This document shows positions 36,447 through 45,627 of a stretch of 64,000 bases of DNA, one piece after another. The translations under genes were made by a program, and so were the position numbers. Each line of letters starts with the position of its first letter. The stretch's first letter is position 1. Below the pieces are notes generated by a model that was not told the DNA's origin, ran no database searches, and was given only the letters and a program-made list of their open reading frames with translations. Source of the DNA: JAMZMI01 sp964353015 (GTDB lineage: Bacteria; Bacteroidota; Bacteroidia; Cytophagales; Cyclobacteriaceae); NCBI GenBank assembly GCA_964353015.1, contig CAYGUA010000001.1, positions 186,001-250,000 on the forward strand, given 5' to 3'.

Positions 36447-37285
36447 GTTTTCTGACTCAAGGCGTCCGATATATGCTCATTGCAACTTTTGTGTTCTCAC
36501 TCATGAAAGTTTGCGTGAAGCTTATCCCCCATATCCCTGCAATAGAAATCATCCTTTTTCGCTCTGTTATTTCGCTGGTAATCTGTGTATATTATCTCAA
36601 CAAACAAAAAGTATCAGTATGGGGAAACAACAAGCCCGTGCTAATCTTGAGAGGTGTCGTTGGCGCGATCGCCCTAATTACATTCTTCACCTTACTCCAG
36701 CAGATACCATTGGCAACTGCCACAACGCTTCAGTATTTAGCTCCAATTTTCACCGCTATTTTGGGAATATTTTTAGTTAAAGAAAAAGTAAAACCAGTTC
36801 AATGGATATTTTTCGCATTGAGTTTTGCTGGTGTAATCATGGTTCAAGGATTTGATTCGCGGATTTCACATAAACATCTGATCATGGGAATCATCGCCTC
36901 TTTATTTATGGGTCTGGCCTATAATTTCGTACGGAAACTTAAAAATTCAGAGCATCCACTGGTTATAATTTTTTATTTCCCACTTGTGATGTTACCTGTC
37001 ACGGGAATATGGTCTGCTACGATTTGGGTTCAGCCCGAAGGATGGGATTGGCTGATACTTCTCGCTGTTGGACTCTGCACTCAAATAGCACAATATTTTA
37101 TGACAAAATCCTATCAATCTGAGGAAGTTTCGAAGGTGTCAATTATCAACTATGTCAGTATTATCTATGCCTTAACTTTTGGTTGGCTGATTTTTGATGA
37201 GACTTTCAATCTGATGACTTATGCAGGAATGGGATTGGTACTGGTTGGGGTCGTTTTAAACGTTGTTCTAAAAAATAAAGGCTGA
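36443..37285 (+). CDS. EamA/DMT-superfamily transporter
   Basis: 280 residues, about 10 transmembrane helices arranged as two EamA repeats (FSLMKVCVKLIPHIPAIEIILFRSVISL; LQYLAPIFTAILGIFLVKEKVKPVQW; second repeat SIINYVSIIYALTFGWLIFDETFNLMTYAGMGLVLVGVV). Inner-membrane metabolite exporter; substrate unknown. Translationally coupled (ATGA) to the ABC ATPase gene, though the two are not known to work together. Confidence 0.9.
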   Translation: MSFLTQGVRYMLIATFVFSLMKVCVKLIPHIPAIEIILFRSVISLVICVYYLNKQKVSVWGNNKPVLILRGVVGAIALITFFTLLQQIPLATATTLQYLAPIFTAILGIFLVKEKVKPVQWIFFALSFAGVIMVQGFDSRISHKHLIMGIIASLFMGLAYNFVRKLKNSEHPLVIIFYFPLVMLPVTGIWSATIWVQPEGWDWLILLAVGLCTQIAQYFMTKSYQSEEVSKVSIINYVSIIYALTFGWLIFDETFNLMTYAGMGLVLVGVVLNVVLKNKG

Positions 37286-37386
37286 TAAAAGTAGCCGTTC
37301 AGCAACTCAAAGCAATGATTCAGAAATTAAGACATCTTAGGTTGGAGATTCTTATTTTCTTTAAACCTATTCTACAACTATCGCCT

Positions 37387-39369
37387 ATGAAGTACCTTCT
37401 GGTTTTTGGAATCACTTTAGTTCACCTTGTTGCTTGCTCGGGACAAATTCCTGACAGAAATGATCTCTTTAAAAAACTAAACGCTTCACAGAATGATAGC
37501 GTCAAGGCTGTGGTGCTCAATACGATTGCTCGCACATATGTTCGGGAAAATAAAGATTCAGCTTTACATTATTTCGATCTGGCTATTCTCAAATCTCAGG
37601 AGATTGATAAGCCCTCTTTAGAAGTTAATGCGCTCAATTTGATGGGAATGACCCATGCTATTTGGGGAGATTTTGATTCTGCCCAAAAAAGCTTGGTTGA
37701 AGCACTCAATGTATGCGAGACATATGAGCTTGACTCAGTTAAGCATCAAACGTATTTTGGCTTGGCCAATGTGGTAGAAAGTAAAGGTGATTTAAAGAAA
37801 GCTTTAGAATACTATTTGGTTGCGTTAAAGTACTTCGAAAAGACTCAGGCATATAAGAGCATTAACCGAACCAAAGCCAATATTTCATATATCTACATGA
37901 ACACTGGAGATATGGAAAAGGCCTACGGTTTTATCAAACAAAGCAATAAATATTACAAAGAAGTAGGCGCTCTGCGCCAATTGATGAATGGTTACAGCCG
38001 ACTTGGAACGTTATTCTCTCAAATGAATCAACGTGATAGTGCTATTCATTACCATGATAAAGCACTTCATTTAGCCCAAGATTTAGAAGACGACTTGAGT
38101 AAATATGAAATAGAAATCACCTTAGCAAACACGCTGTTTCGTCAGGAAAAATTCAATCAAGCCGCAGAGCACTATAGAGATGTCATTTCCTATTCAGAAA
38201 AACAGGGGGGAAACCCTAGCTCCACGCTCAATGCCTACTCCTCGATTTCAGTTTGCTATCTAATGATGAACAAACCCAAGCAAGCAAACATCTATTTCAA
38301 AAAAGGAAAAGATATGCTACCCTCTGTCAGTGAAAAGAAAAGTATCATTGACTACTATCACAAAATGTTTCTATTCGACTCACTAAACGGGAATTATAAA
38401 CAAGCCATCATCAACTATCAAAAACATATTAACCTAAAAGACAGCCTTTTTAATATTGAAAAGCATGAGCAACTCGCTGAGTTAGAGACCCAATACGAAA
38501 CAGAAAAAATCACCAATCAACGTAATCTCGCTGAAGAAAGGGCCCTTTTGGCGGAGACAGAAAGTCGCCAAAATCTAATCCTCTTTATCAGCTCTCTGCT
38601 GGTCGCCATCTTTATTGTCATTTCCTCCTTTTTCTATTTTTCAAAGCTCAAACAAGCCAGACAGTCCGAAATAATTGCGCTTGAACTGCGTGAATCGCAG
38701 CGACGACTGGCTTTGGAAAAACAATATCGTGATAGCGAACTGAAAGCACTGAAAGCCCAGATGAATCCGCATTTCATCTTCAACGTCCTCAACTCCATCC
38801 AGGAGTTCATTGTGCTCAACCAAAAGGATTTGGCAAGTGATTATCTGGCCATGTTTGCCGATCTGATCCGAGGCTATCTTCATTACAGCAGTCTTGGCCA
38901 TCTTCCATTGGCCGATGAGATAGAAAGCATCAATCAATATCTGGAACTTGAGAAATTGCGCTTTGGAGAGTCCATGGAATTTGATGTCACATTTGAGCCT
39001 AGACTCAATACCGAGGTTATCAAAATCCCGACGATGATTATACAACCCTATGTGGAAAATGCCATCAAACATGGGCTTTTTTCAAAAAAAGGAGATAAAA
39101 ACCTGACCGTCGATTTTCGGTCGTCAGACGAAGAAACGATTATCTGCACCATAACTGACAATGGAGTGGGTCGGGCCAAAGCTTTGGAACTAAAACAGCA
39201 TAGTCCTGCCAAATACAAGTCCTTTGCTACGGAGGCCAATGCCTCCCGTTTGGAGCTTTTCAATCAAATGACCAGCAAAAAAATAGGGGTTGAAACTGAA
39301 GATCTAACCGACGAAAATGGACCGAGCGGAACACGCGTAATCATCACCATACCCACCATCAAAGAATGA
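37387..39369 (+). CDS. TPR-containing LytS-type sensor histidine kinase
   Basis: About 660 residues. The ATG at 37387 begins a signal peptide (MKYLLVFGITLVHLVAC, possibly a lipobox). Periplasmic tetratricopeptide repeats occupy about residues 30-370 (for example ALNLMGMTHAIWGDFDSAQKS, TYFGLANVVESKGDLKKALEYY). A coiled coil (about 375-410), one transmembrane helix (about 415-437) and a His-kinase domain follow: QMNPHFIFNVLNSIQEF (phospho-His) and YVENAIKHGLF (N box), then ITDNGVGRAKA. Its regulator follows with an ATGA overlap. The signal is unknown. Confidence 0.92.
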   Translation: MKYLLVFGITLVHLVACSGQIPDRNDLFKKLNASQNDSVKAVVLNTIARTYVRENKDSALHYFDLAILKSQEIDKPSLEVNALNLMGMTHAIWGDFDSAQKSLVEALNVCETYELDSVKHQTYFGLANVVESKGDLKKALEYYLVALKYFEKTQAYKSINRTKANISYIYMNTGDMEKAYGFIKQSNKYYKEVGALRQLMNGYSRLGTLFSQMNQRDSAIHYHDKALHLAQDLEDDLSKYEIEITLANTLFRQEKFNQAAEHYRDVISYSEKQGGNPSSTLNAYSSISVCYLMMNKPKQANIYFKKGKDMLPSVSEKKSIIDYYHKMFLFDSLNGNYKQAIINYQKHINLKDSLFNIEKHEQLAELETQYETEKITNQRNLAEERALLAETESRQNLILFISSLLVAIFIVISSFFYFSKLKQARQSEIIALELRESQRRLALEKQYRDSELKALKAQMNPHFIFNVLNSIQEFIVLNQKDLASDYLAMFADLIRGYLHYSSLGHLPLADEIESINQYLELEKLRFGESMEFDVTFEPRLNTEVIKIPTMIIQPYVENAIKHGLFSKKGDKNLTVDFRSSDEETIICTITDNGVGRAKALELKQHSPAKYKSFATEANASRLELFNQMTSKKIGVETEDLTDENGPSGTRVIITIPTIKE

Positions 39370-40112
39370 AAGTAACCATCATAGATGACGAGGCAAAAGC
39401 CAGAAACCTCCTCAAAATATTGATTGAGGAAAACTGTAAAAACGTTACCGACATTCAGGAAGCTGGTAATCTGCTTGACGGTGTTGAGATCATCAAACAG
39501 CAGAAACCGGATATCGTATTTTTGGATATCGAAATGCCAGGTCATACAGGTTTGGAGATTCTGGACTTCATCGATCGTGATGATTTCAATTTTGAAATTG
39601 TGTTTACCACTGCCTACAGCGAATATGCCATTCAGGCGATTCAACTGGCTGCTCTCGATTACATTCTAAAACCTGTAAGGGCTAGCAAAGTAAAAGATGT
39701 GGTACAAAAAGCTTCAACGTTTCTAGGCAAGTCTAAGCTCACCAAACAGATCGAAGAGCTCAAAAACGTATTTCAATCCTCATCTTTTAAAAAAATAGGT
39801 CTGCCAGTAAGTGATGGTGTTGAATTCGTGCCTTTCAATGATATAGTAGTTATGGAAGCAGATGGCATGTACACTAAAATCGACACCATATCATCCAATT
39901 ACCTGATAAGCAAGCCGCTAAAATACTTTGTCGAGTTACTAGGTAAGATTAATCAATTCTATCGTCCGCACAGATCATTCCTGATCAACCTGCAGCATAT
40001 CAAAAAGTATGTAAAGGCCGATGGAGGCTACATAATCATGGACAATGAAAAGTCTGTATCGCTTTCTAAAGAAAAGACCGATGAGTTCATAGGACTGATG
40101 AAAAACCTATAG
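39366..40112 (+). CDS. LytTR-family response regulator
   Basis: 248 residues. Receiver domain (1-120): acidic pocket IIDDEAK, phospho-Asp in IVFLDIEMPGHTG, Thr/Ala in FTTAYSEYA, Lys in DYILKPV. LytTR DNA-binding domain (about 140-245: GVEFVPFNDIVVMEADGMYTKI, FYRPHRSFLINLQHIKKY). Cognate of the TPR kinase encoded upstream with a 4-base overlap. Cytosolic transcription regulator; targets unknown. Confidence 0.94.
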   Translation: MKVTIIDDEAKARNLLKILIEENCKNVTDIQEAGNLLDGVEIIKQQKPDIVFLDIEMPGHTGLEILDFIDRDDFNFEIVFTTAYSEYAIQAIQLAALDYILKPVRASKVKDVVQKASTFLGKSKLTKQIEELKNVFQSSSFKKIGLPVSDGVEFVPFNDIVVMEADGMYTKIDTISSNYLISKPLKYFVELLGKINQFYRPHRSFLINLQHIKKYVKADGGYIIMDNEKSVSLSKEKTDEFIGLMKNL

Positions 40113-40237
40113 CCTGTAGATCTTTTAAAAGTGCAATCAAACCTTTAGAAACTGAAATTGGGGTTTCAGCAATTGACTTAAAATTTAGCCTCTCTTCGAT
40201 CATAGTTTTGAATCAATACAATCAAAATTAATGACCG

Positions 40238-43200
40238 ATGAAAAAACTATTTACATTCTTCTTTCTGATCGCGTTAAGTTCTGGACTTATTATAGCCCAG
40301 ACACTAAGATCGGAATACACTTTCACTAGTGGCTCTTTACAGAACTCCGTTAATGCAACTGATTTCACTCAAACAGGAACTGCTTTAACCTTCATTACAG
40401 GGGTTGAAAATCAAATATCTGGTGCGATTTCACTAAATGGGGATGTTCTCAATAATCCAAGCTGGGTTTCTGACAATGGATCAGGACAAAATGACTTTAG
40501 TGTGGCTTTTTGGATAAAAACATCTGACAACAGCAGCACCATCAAGGAAGTAATTAATCATTACACTACCTATGGATGGAAATTCACACTTGCCAATGGC
40601 AATCTCAGCTTCTACGGAAAATTCTTTACTGCCGGCACCAGTACAAGCAATCAACCAGCCCCACACACCTACACTTTCAGTGGCATTGCCGATGGGGAAT
40701 GGCATTTCATTTTATTAACATTGGACCAATCTGCTGCTTCCGCCGGCGGGGGGGCAGAGTACTCAAGAGTTCGCTACAAAATTTATATCGATAATGTGCT
40801 TAAATCCAATATCGAGAAACAAAAAGTAAACATAGGTAACCATTACACCATACCTAATGCCCAAATTTATATTGGGGATAACAAAGATCTAAATGGAATA
40901 AGATACACTGATGGTTTAGACAATTTCCGATACTACACAGGGTTGCTTGATGCAACAGCTATTGCCACTCTATATAACGAGTTTGTAGACGCTACAAATC
41001 CACTTGCAGTAACACAGGATATTGCGGTACAACTCGATGAAACCGGAAATATAACAATTGAATCTAGCGATGTAAACGATGGATCATCCGACAATCGAAC
41101 AGGCACTGGTGATCTGATTTTATCACTTGATCAATCTTCATTTGATTGTGATGATATAGGCGAAAATACGGTAACGCTTACAGTGGCTGATGGTTCTGGG
41201 AATACTGCCACTGCATCAGCAAAAATAACAGTTGAAGATGCCGCTTTCCCATCAGTGATCACTCAAGACCTTAGTCTGTTTCTTGATGCAGACGGACTAG
41301 CTTCCATCACCTCTACAGATGTTGACAATGGGAGTTCTGATAATTGTGGTATTGACCAAATGACATTAGATATCAAGGATTTCACATGTGATAACCTTGG
41401 ATCAAATACAGTAACACTAACTGCAACAGATGTTTCCGGAAACAGTAGCCATGCTACTGCCACTGTAACTATTCAAGATTTAACGGTACCGACTGTCATT
41501 ACGCAGGACGTAAGCGTTTCTCTTGATACAAATGGTTCAGCAAATATTAGTGCCATTGATATAGACAATGGAAGTTCAGACAATTGCTCCATCTCAGCGA
41601 TGGCGCTTGATATTAGCACATTCAATTGTGATGACATTGGCGCAAACACGGTGACATTAACAGTAACCGATGTTGCTGGAAATACGAGCTCAGCGACTGC
41701 AATTGTTACAGTAGAAGATAACACTGATCCGATCGCAATAACGCAGAATATAAGTGTTACGCTGGACCAAAATGGAGAGGCCATCATCACCGCTTCCGAC
41801 ATCAACAATGGATCAACAGACAATTGTGGTATCGCAAGTATAGATTTAGATGTTACAACTTTTGACTGCTCAAATATTGGAGAAAACATTGTAACCTTAA
41901 CTATAACTGACAATCAGACAAATACAAATACAGAAACTGCAACGGTAACAATAAATGAAACAACAGCACCTGTGGCATTAGCACAAGACTTAAGCATTTT
42001 TTTAGATTCTGATGGTCTGGCCTCTATCCTACCCAAAGATGTAGACAATGGCAGTTCTGATAACTGCAGCATTGACAACTTATCACTCGATATTTCAGCT
42101 TTTACTTGCGATAATCTTGGTGCAAATACAGTGACACTTTCCGTTACTGATGCATCTGGAAATGTGAGTACCACCTCTTCCACTGTTACAGTTCATGACA
42201 ATACTAAACCTGTTGCAATTGCTAAAGACATCACTATATCGCTTGATGCAAATGGTTCAGCTACTATAAATCCTTCAGAAATTGACAATGGAAGCACTGA
42301 TAATTGTTCTATTGCGGATAAAAGTCTCGATATCCACACATTTACTTGTGATCATTTAGGTGCAAATACAATAACGCTTACGGTTACAGATGCTGTGGGT
42401 AACACCAACGTTGCGACTGCAATAGTTACTGTGGAAGACAGCACTGAGCCAGTAGTAAGCACTCAGAACATCAACATTACACTTAATCAAAATGGTGAAG
42501 CAACCATAGCTACGACTGACATAAATGATGGCTCGATCGACAACTGTGGTATTGCTAGTATGGAGCTTGATATTACCTCATTTGATTGCTCAAATGTTGG
42601 TGTAAATACCGTGAACTTATCTGTAACTGACAACTCAGGAAATACCGGAACAGCCACTGCAACAGTTACAGTAAGTGAGACCACTCCACCTGTAGTGATG
42701 GCACAGGACATCACCATATCTCTAGATGCAAGTGGGTTGGCTTCCATCACGCCAGAAAATATTGACAATGGAAGCACTGACAACTGCGGCATAGATCATA
42801 TGACGCTAGACGTATCAGACTTCTTGTGTGATGATTTGGGAGCAAATACAGTAATACTGACCGTCACAGACGCATCTGGAAATACTAGCACCGCTACAGC
42901 AACAGTGAACGTAGAGGACAACACCGATCCCGTAGTAATTACTCAGGATATTACAATCGAATTGGACGCTACCGGTGCTGCAAATATCACTGCTGCCGAT
43001 ATCGACAATGGAAGTTCTGACAATTGTGGAATTGATCAAAAGACAATCGATGTGAATTCATTCTCCTGTAGTGATTTGGGAGCAAACAGCGTACAATTCA
43101 TAAGCACAGATGCAAGTGGTAACACCTCAAGTGCAACTGCCACAGTTACGATTGTGGACGTAATAGCTCCTATTGTTATTGCACAAAATATTGAGGTGAG

Positions 43201-44332
43201 ATTAGATGCTATCGGACAAGCTACCATAACAACCTCTGATGTGGACAATGGCTCTTCAGATAACTGTAGTCTGACGCTCACTTTGGATAAATCGGTATTT
43301 ACTTCCTCAGACCTAGGGCAAAACACTGTGAGTTTAACAGGAACCGATCTATCGGGTAATACAGCAACAGCTTCTGCTGTGGTGACTGTTTCGCCTTTTC
43401 AACAGACACAGACGATCACATTCGGTAGCATTGCCGATCAGCAATACGGAATTGGCACTACACTAGGAGCTACAGCATCAAGCCAGCTTGGTGTGAGTTA
43501 TTCTGTCATCGAGGGTCCTGCCAGCATCGTTTTTGACCAGGTTTCATTTACAGGAATTGGAAGCGTGACAATCGAAGCATCACAAAATGGAAATGATTTT
43601 TATCTGCCAGCTGAGACTGTTCGTCACACGTTCACAGTAAATCCAGCTATCTTGATCGCCAGTGCAGAAGATATGCAAATCACCTATGGTGATGCTATTC
43701 CCACGTTTACACCAATAATCAAAGGTTTTGTAAATAGTGAAGATGAGTCGGTGCTATTGACTGCTCCAGAAGTAAATACGACCGCTATTGACAATAGCGA
43801 TGCAGGTATTTATCCAATTTCAATCAGTGGAGGATCGGCCGCCAACTATGGTTTCAGTTATGGTGATGCAGAGCTTACCATTCTGAAGGCAACAGCAACA
43901 ATTGAACTCTCTGACTTAGATCAAGAAGCAGATGGCACGATAAAGTCTCCAACAGTCATAACGACTCCTGCTGAGCTCAATTATTCTATTACTTTTAATA
44001 GTGAATCATCTGCTCCGAGCACACCTGGTATATATCAGGTGGTAGTGACCATTGATGATTTAAACTATGAAGGCACCACGAACGGAGCTTTTGAATTGAC
44101 CGAACCTGCCCTATTGAGCATACAGGAAACGGCATTTGAAGTTTACCCAAATCCCACTTCGGAGTTTGTGTTTGTTCAGAGCATACAATCAGAGCCGGTA
44201 TTCATTCTTGATTTAGATGGTACAAGAGTGTTGGATGGAAGAACAAATTTGAAACTCGATGTTTCGAGTCTCTCACCGGGGATATATATTATACTAACAA
44301 ATGATAAATCTGAAAGACTGATCAAAAGATAA
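40238..44332 (+). CDS. giant T9SS cargo with LamG domain and ten HYR-like repeats
   Basis: 1364 residues. Signal peptide (MKKLFTFFFLIALSSGLIIAQ). A LamG-like domain spans about 25-250 (DFSVAFWIKTSDNSS, DGEWHFILLTLDQSA, IYIGDNKDLNGIRYTDGLDNFRYYTGLLDATAI). Ten repeats of about 80 residues follow (about 254-1050). Next come MBG-type modules (about 1055-1275, ITYGDAIPTFTPIIKGFVNSED) and a T9SS type A sorting domain (FEVYPNPTSEFVFVQS to GIYIILTNDKSERLIKR). Exported and surface-anchored; likely an adhesin or matrix protein. It starts 125 bases after the regulator gene and has its own downstream terminator. Confidence 0.93.
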   Translation: MKKLFTFFFLIALSSGLIIAQTLRSEYTFTSGSLQNSVNATDFTQTGTALTFITGVENQISGAISLNGDVLNNPSWVSDNGSGQNDFSVAFWIKTSDNSSTIKEVINHYTTYGWKFTLANGNLSFYGKFFTAGTSTSNQPAPHTYTFSGIADGEWHFILLTLDQSAASAGGGAEYSRVRYKIYIDNVLKSNIEKQKVNIGNHYTIPNAQIYIGDNKDLNGIRYTDGLDNFRYYTGLLDATAIATLYNEFVDATNPLAVTQDIAVQLDETGNITIESSDVNDGSSDNRTGTGDLILSLDQSSFDCDDIGENTVTLTVADGSGNTATASAKITVEDAAFPSVITQDLSLFLDADGLASITSTDVDNGSSDNCGIDQMTLDIKDFTCDNLGSNTVTLTATDVSGNSSHATATVTIQDLTVPTVITQDVSVSLDTNGSANISAIDIDNGSSDNCSISAMALDISTFNCDDIGANTVTLTVTDVAGNTSSATAIVTVEDNTDPIAITQNISVTLDQNGEAIITASDINNGSTDNCGIASIDLDVTTFDCSNIGENIVTLTITDNQTNTNTETATVTINETTAPVALAQDLSIFLDSDGLASILPKDVDNGSSDNCSIDNLSLDISAFTCDNLGANTVTLSVTDASGNVSTTSSTVTVHDNTKPVAIAKDITISLDANGSATINPSEIDNGSTDNCSIADKSLDIHTFTCDHLGANTITLTVTDAVGNTNVATAIVTVEDSTEPVVSTQNINITLNQNGEATIATTDINDGSIDNCGIASMELDITSFDCSNVGVNTVNLSVTDNSGNTGTATATVTVSETTPPVVMAQDITISLDASGLASITPENIDNGSTDNCGIDHMTLDVSDFLCDDLGANTVILTVTDASGNTSTATATVNVEDNTDPVVITQDITIELDATGAANITAADIDNGSSDNCGIDQKTIDVNSFSCSDLGANSVQFISTDASGNTSSATATVTIVDVIAPIVIAQNIEVRLDAIGQATITTSDVDNGSSDNCSLTLTLDKSVFTSSDLGQNTVSLTGTDLSGNTATASAVVTVSPFQQTQTITFGSIADQQYGIGTTLGATASSQLGVSYSVIEGPASIVFDQVSFTGIGSVTIEASQNGNDFYLPAETVRHTFTVNPAILIASAEDMQITYGDAIPTFTPIIKGFVNSEDESVLLTAPEVNTTAIDNSDAGIYPISISGGSAANYGFSYGDAELTILKATATIELSDLDQEADGTIKSPTVITTPAELNYSITFNSESSAPSTPGIYQVVVTIDDLNYEGTTNGAFELTEPALLSIQETAFEVYPNPTSEFVFVQSIQSEPVFILDLDGTRVLDGRTNLKLDVSSLSPGIYIILTNDKSERLIKR
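40997..43393 (+). repeat. ten tandem ~240-bp coding repeats
   Basis: Each unit encodes about 80 residues with the frame PVxxxQDIxxxLDxxGxAxI, then DNGSxDNC, then FxCxxxGxNTVTLTxTDxxGN and TATVTVxD. Units 2-10 carry Cys after SDN; units 1-9 carry Cys in FxC. Units also fall into a three-unit super-repeat (2/5/8, 3/6/9, 4/7 alike), implying block duplication. Confidence 0.9.
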
Positions 44333-44374
44333 ATGTGGAGTTAGAACATGAGTTGATAAATAGAAACAACTCCT

Positions 44375-44404
44375 CAGCCCGGCTCAGATGAGCTGGGCTT
44401 TTTT
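44375..44404 (+). terminator. intrinsic terminator
   Basis: AGCCCGGCTC (44376-44385) pairs with GAGCTGGGCT (44390-44399) with one G-U pair and loop AGAT, followed by TTTTTT. It ends the giant repeat-protein transcript. Confidence 0.88.
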
Positions 44405-44927
44405 GTAGAAAGCTTTCATTAAGAGAATAAATACTGCCCTTAATCCAATTTAAGAATTTCAATTTTGTGGAGAAATCATCTTTTTGAAAATTATAAAATG
44501 ACAAAAACATTTGAAATCTGCGTCTTCTAAATAAAACTTAACCTGTACTTAATACCTTAGGCAACCAAATCAGACATCATAATGTCACGGACACATTAGT
44601 TATGTGCAATAGAACTTCAACATCTTAATTAAAAAGGCCGCAAAAGGGACTAAACTAAGTCAATTTGAACCTTGCGGATGTTTAGCTGATGTGATGACTG
44701 GTGAACAGCTTTATGAAAATAGCTGTCAACATTGTCTTCAGGAAGGTGGTGTATCTGATTGTGTATTGGATTACTCTCTTAATTCTTTTAAATATTTGAA
44801 AAAGCATCTGTGTAATAATAAAAAATAAGGTCTGAATTTATACCCAAACCTCACTTACACAGTTTTTTAGATACTACCTATTTTGGCAAAAGCCGATGAA
44901 AAATAAATATTAAATAATTGAAGATTG
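44405..44927. other. intergenic region, mostly featureless
   Basis: Apart from the possible small Cys-containing frame at 44694, nothing gene-like is seen on either strand between the terminator at 44404 and the element ending in the terminator at 44968. Confidence 0.5.
44694..44828 (+). CDS. possible small Cys-containing protein
   Basis: A 44-residue frame from ATG 44694 (MTGEQLYENSCQHC, ending HLCNNKK). The same frame is open upstream to a stop near 44605 without an ATG (it includes FEPCGC). Four to six Cys in a short product suggest metal binding, but there is no recognised family. It may also be a remnant of a longer gene. Low confidence. Confidence 0.25.
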   Translation: MTGEQLYENSCQHCLQEGGVSDCVLDYSLNSFKYLKKHLCNNKK

Positions 44928-44939
44928 TAGCTGGTTGAG

Positions 44940-44969
44940 GGGGTGTTCTTAGAACATCCCTTCTTTTTT
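44940..44969 (+). terminator. orphan plus-strand intrinsic terminator
   Basis: GGGGTGTTC (44940-44948) pairs with GAACATCCC (44952-44960), with one G-U pair, followed by TTCTTTTTT. It overlaps the stop codon of the convergent lipoprotein gene. The stretch before it (TAGCTGGTTG at 44928-44937) matches the stretch before the terminator at 1516, hinting at a related short RNA. Confidence 0.7.
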
Positions 44970-45411
44970 AGTTACAACATACTCCATTTGTATAAGCGAT
45001 TCCTTGCCTATAGGCGATGCATCCATTACTATCACAACTAAGACTATCAGGAGTCACAGCAATGGCGCAATCTGACCCTATACCATTTTTCTCATTGTAT
45101 TCCTTGTCAAGTTCGTAATATCTATTTACCAAATCGAAAAGTGATGCCGTATCTGCATTATTGGAATAAATAAGATATTCCCAGGGTCCGCCACAAGGTT
45201 TGCTACCAAAACCGATAAAACTACATTGGCTGCTTGAATCACAATAAGAATCTACGGCAAGGCTCAAAATGGTTTCGCGTAATAATGGCAGATCATCAAC
45301 TGTAAGGGTATCTGGAGCTATGCAGCTGGCGGTATCTGAGCATTCTGCTGATCCGATTTCATCACAAGCCAAAAGAGTGATGATTATTAGTGAAAAAATT
45401 AAGCTCTTCAT
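44968..45411 (-). CDS. Cys-rich lipoprotein
   Basis: 147 residues. Lipobox LLAC (Cys16). The mature part has ten further Cys, including CDSSSQCSFIGFGSKPCGGP, SDCAIAV, LSCDSNGC and a terminal CCN, so several disulfides are likely. The CxxxxQCxxIGFGxKPCGGPxxYLIYS pattern recurs in hypothetical proteins of Bacteroidota, but no function is known. Envelope-located. Confidence 0.78.
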   Translation of the reverse strand: MKSLIFSLIIITLLACDEIGSAECSDTASCIAPDTLTVDDLPLLRETILSLAVDSYCDSSSQCSFIGFGSKPCGGPWEYLIYSNNADTASLFDLVNRYYELDKEYNEKNGIGSDCAIAVTPDSLSCDSNGCIAYRQGIAYTNGVCCN

Positions 45412-45505
45412 TGGTTTTTCTTATTTGGGTATAAGTACCATTTAAGTGAGAAATCGTTGCAATGAAAAGAAATAATTGGTCTTTAGCCTCGATAGAGCCG
45501 GCATC

Positions 45506-45523
45506 CTCCCGTGCTAACGGGAG
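45506..45523. repeat. GC-rich hairpin, REP-like
   Basis: A perfect stem CTCCCGT-GCTA-ACGGGAG in a 216-base gene-free gap between the Cys-rich lipoprotein gene and gapA. The surrounding stretch (about 45490-45545) is more GC-rich than its neighbours. No T-run follows, so it is not a terminator. It could be a dispersed palindromic repeat. Confidence 0.4.
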
Positions 45524-45581
45524 ATATAGGCGAAAGCGGGAAGTTATTTGCTATGGAAAACAGATGAATTGCTCCTAAAAC

Positions 45582-45604
45582 AAAAAAGGCTCCCAATGGG
45601 AGCC
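45582..45604 (-). terminator. intrinsic terminator of gapA
   Basis: GGCTCCC / GGGAGCC with a 3-base loop (45588-45604) and TTTTTT on the minus strand, 24 bases after the gapA stop codon. Confidence 0.88.
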
Positions 45605-45627
45605 TTTTCATTAATATTAATCAGTTC

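Noticed and set aside
38641..39263. Minus-strand frames of 71 and 143 codons opposite the histidine kinase
   Set aside because: They lie fully within a strongly supported kinase domain and show no recognisable protein features.
41263..43326. Several minus-strand open frames of 66-146 codons inside the giant repeat gene
   Set aside because: They follow the same period as the plus-strand repeats and have biased Ser/Val-rich composition; they are antisense shadows of one repetitive coding sequence.
45506..45523. Terminator for the Cys-rich lipoprotein or gapA gene
   Set aside because: The stem is perfect but no T-run follows on either strand, and gapA already has a clear terminator at 45582-45604.
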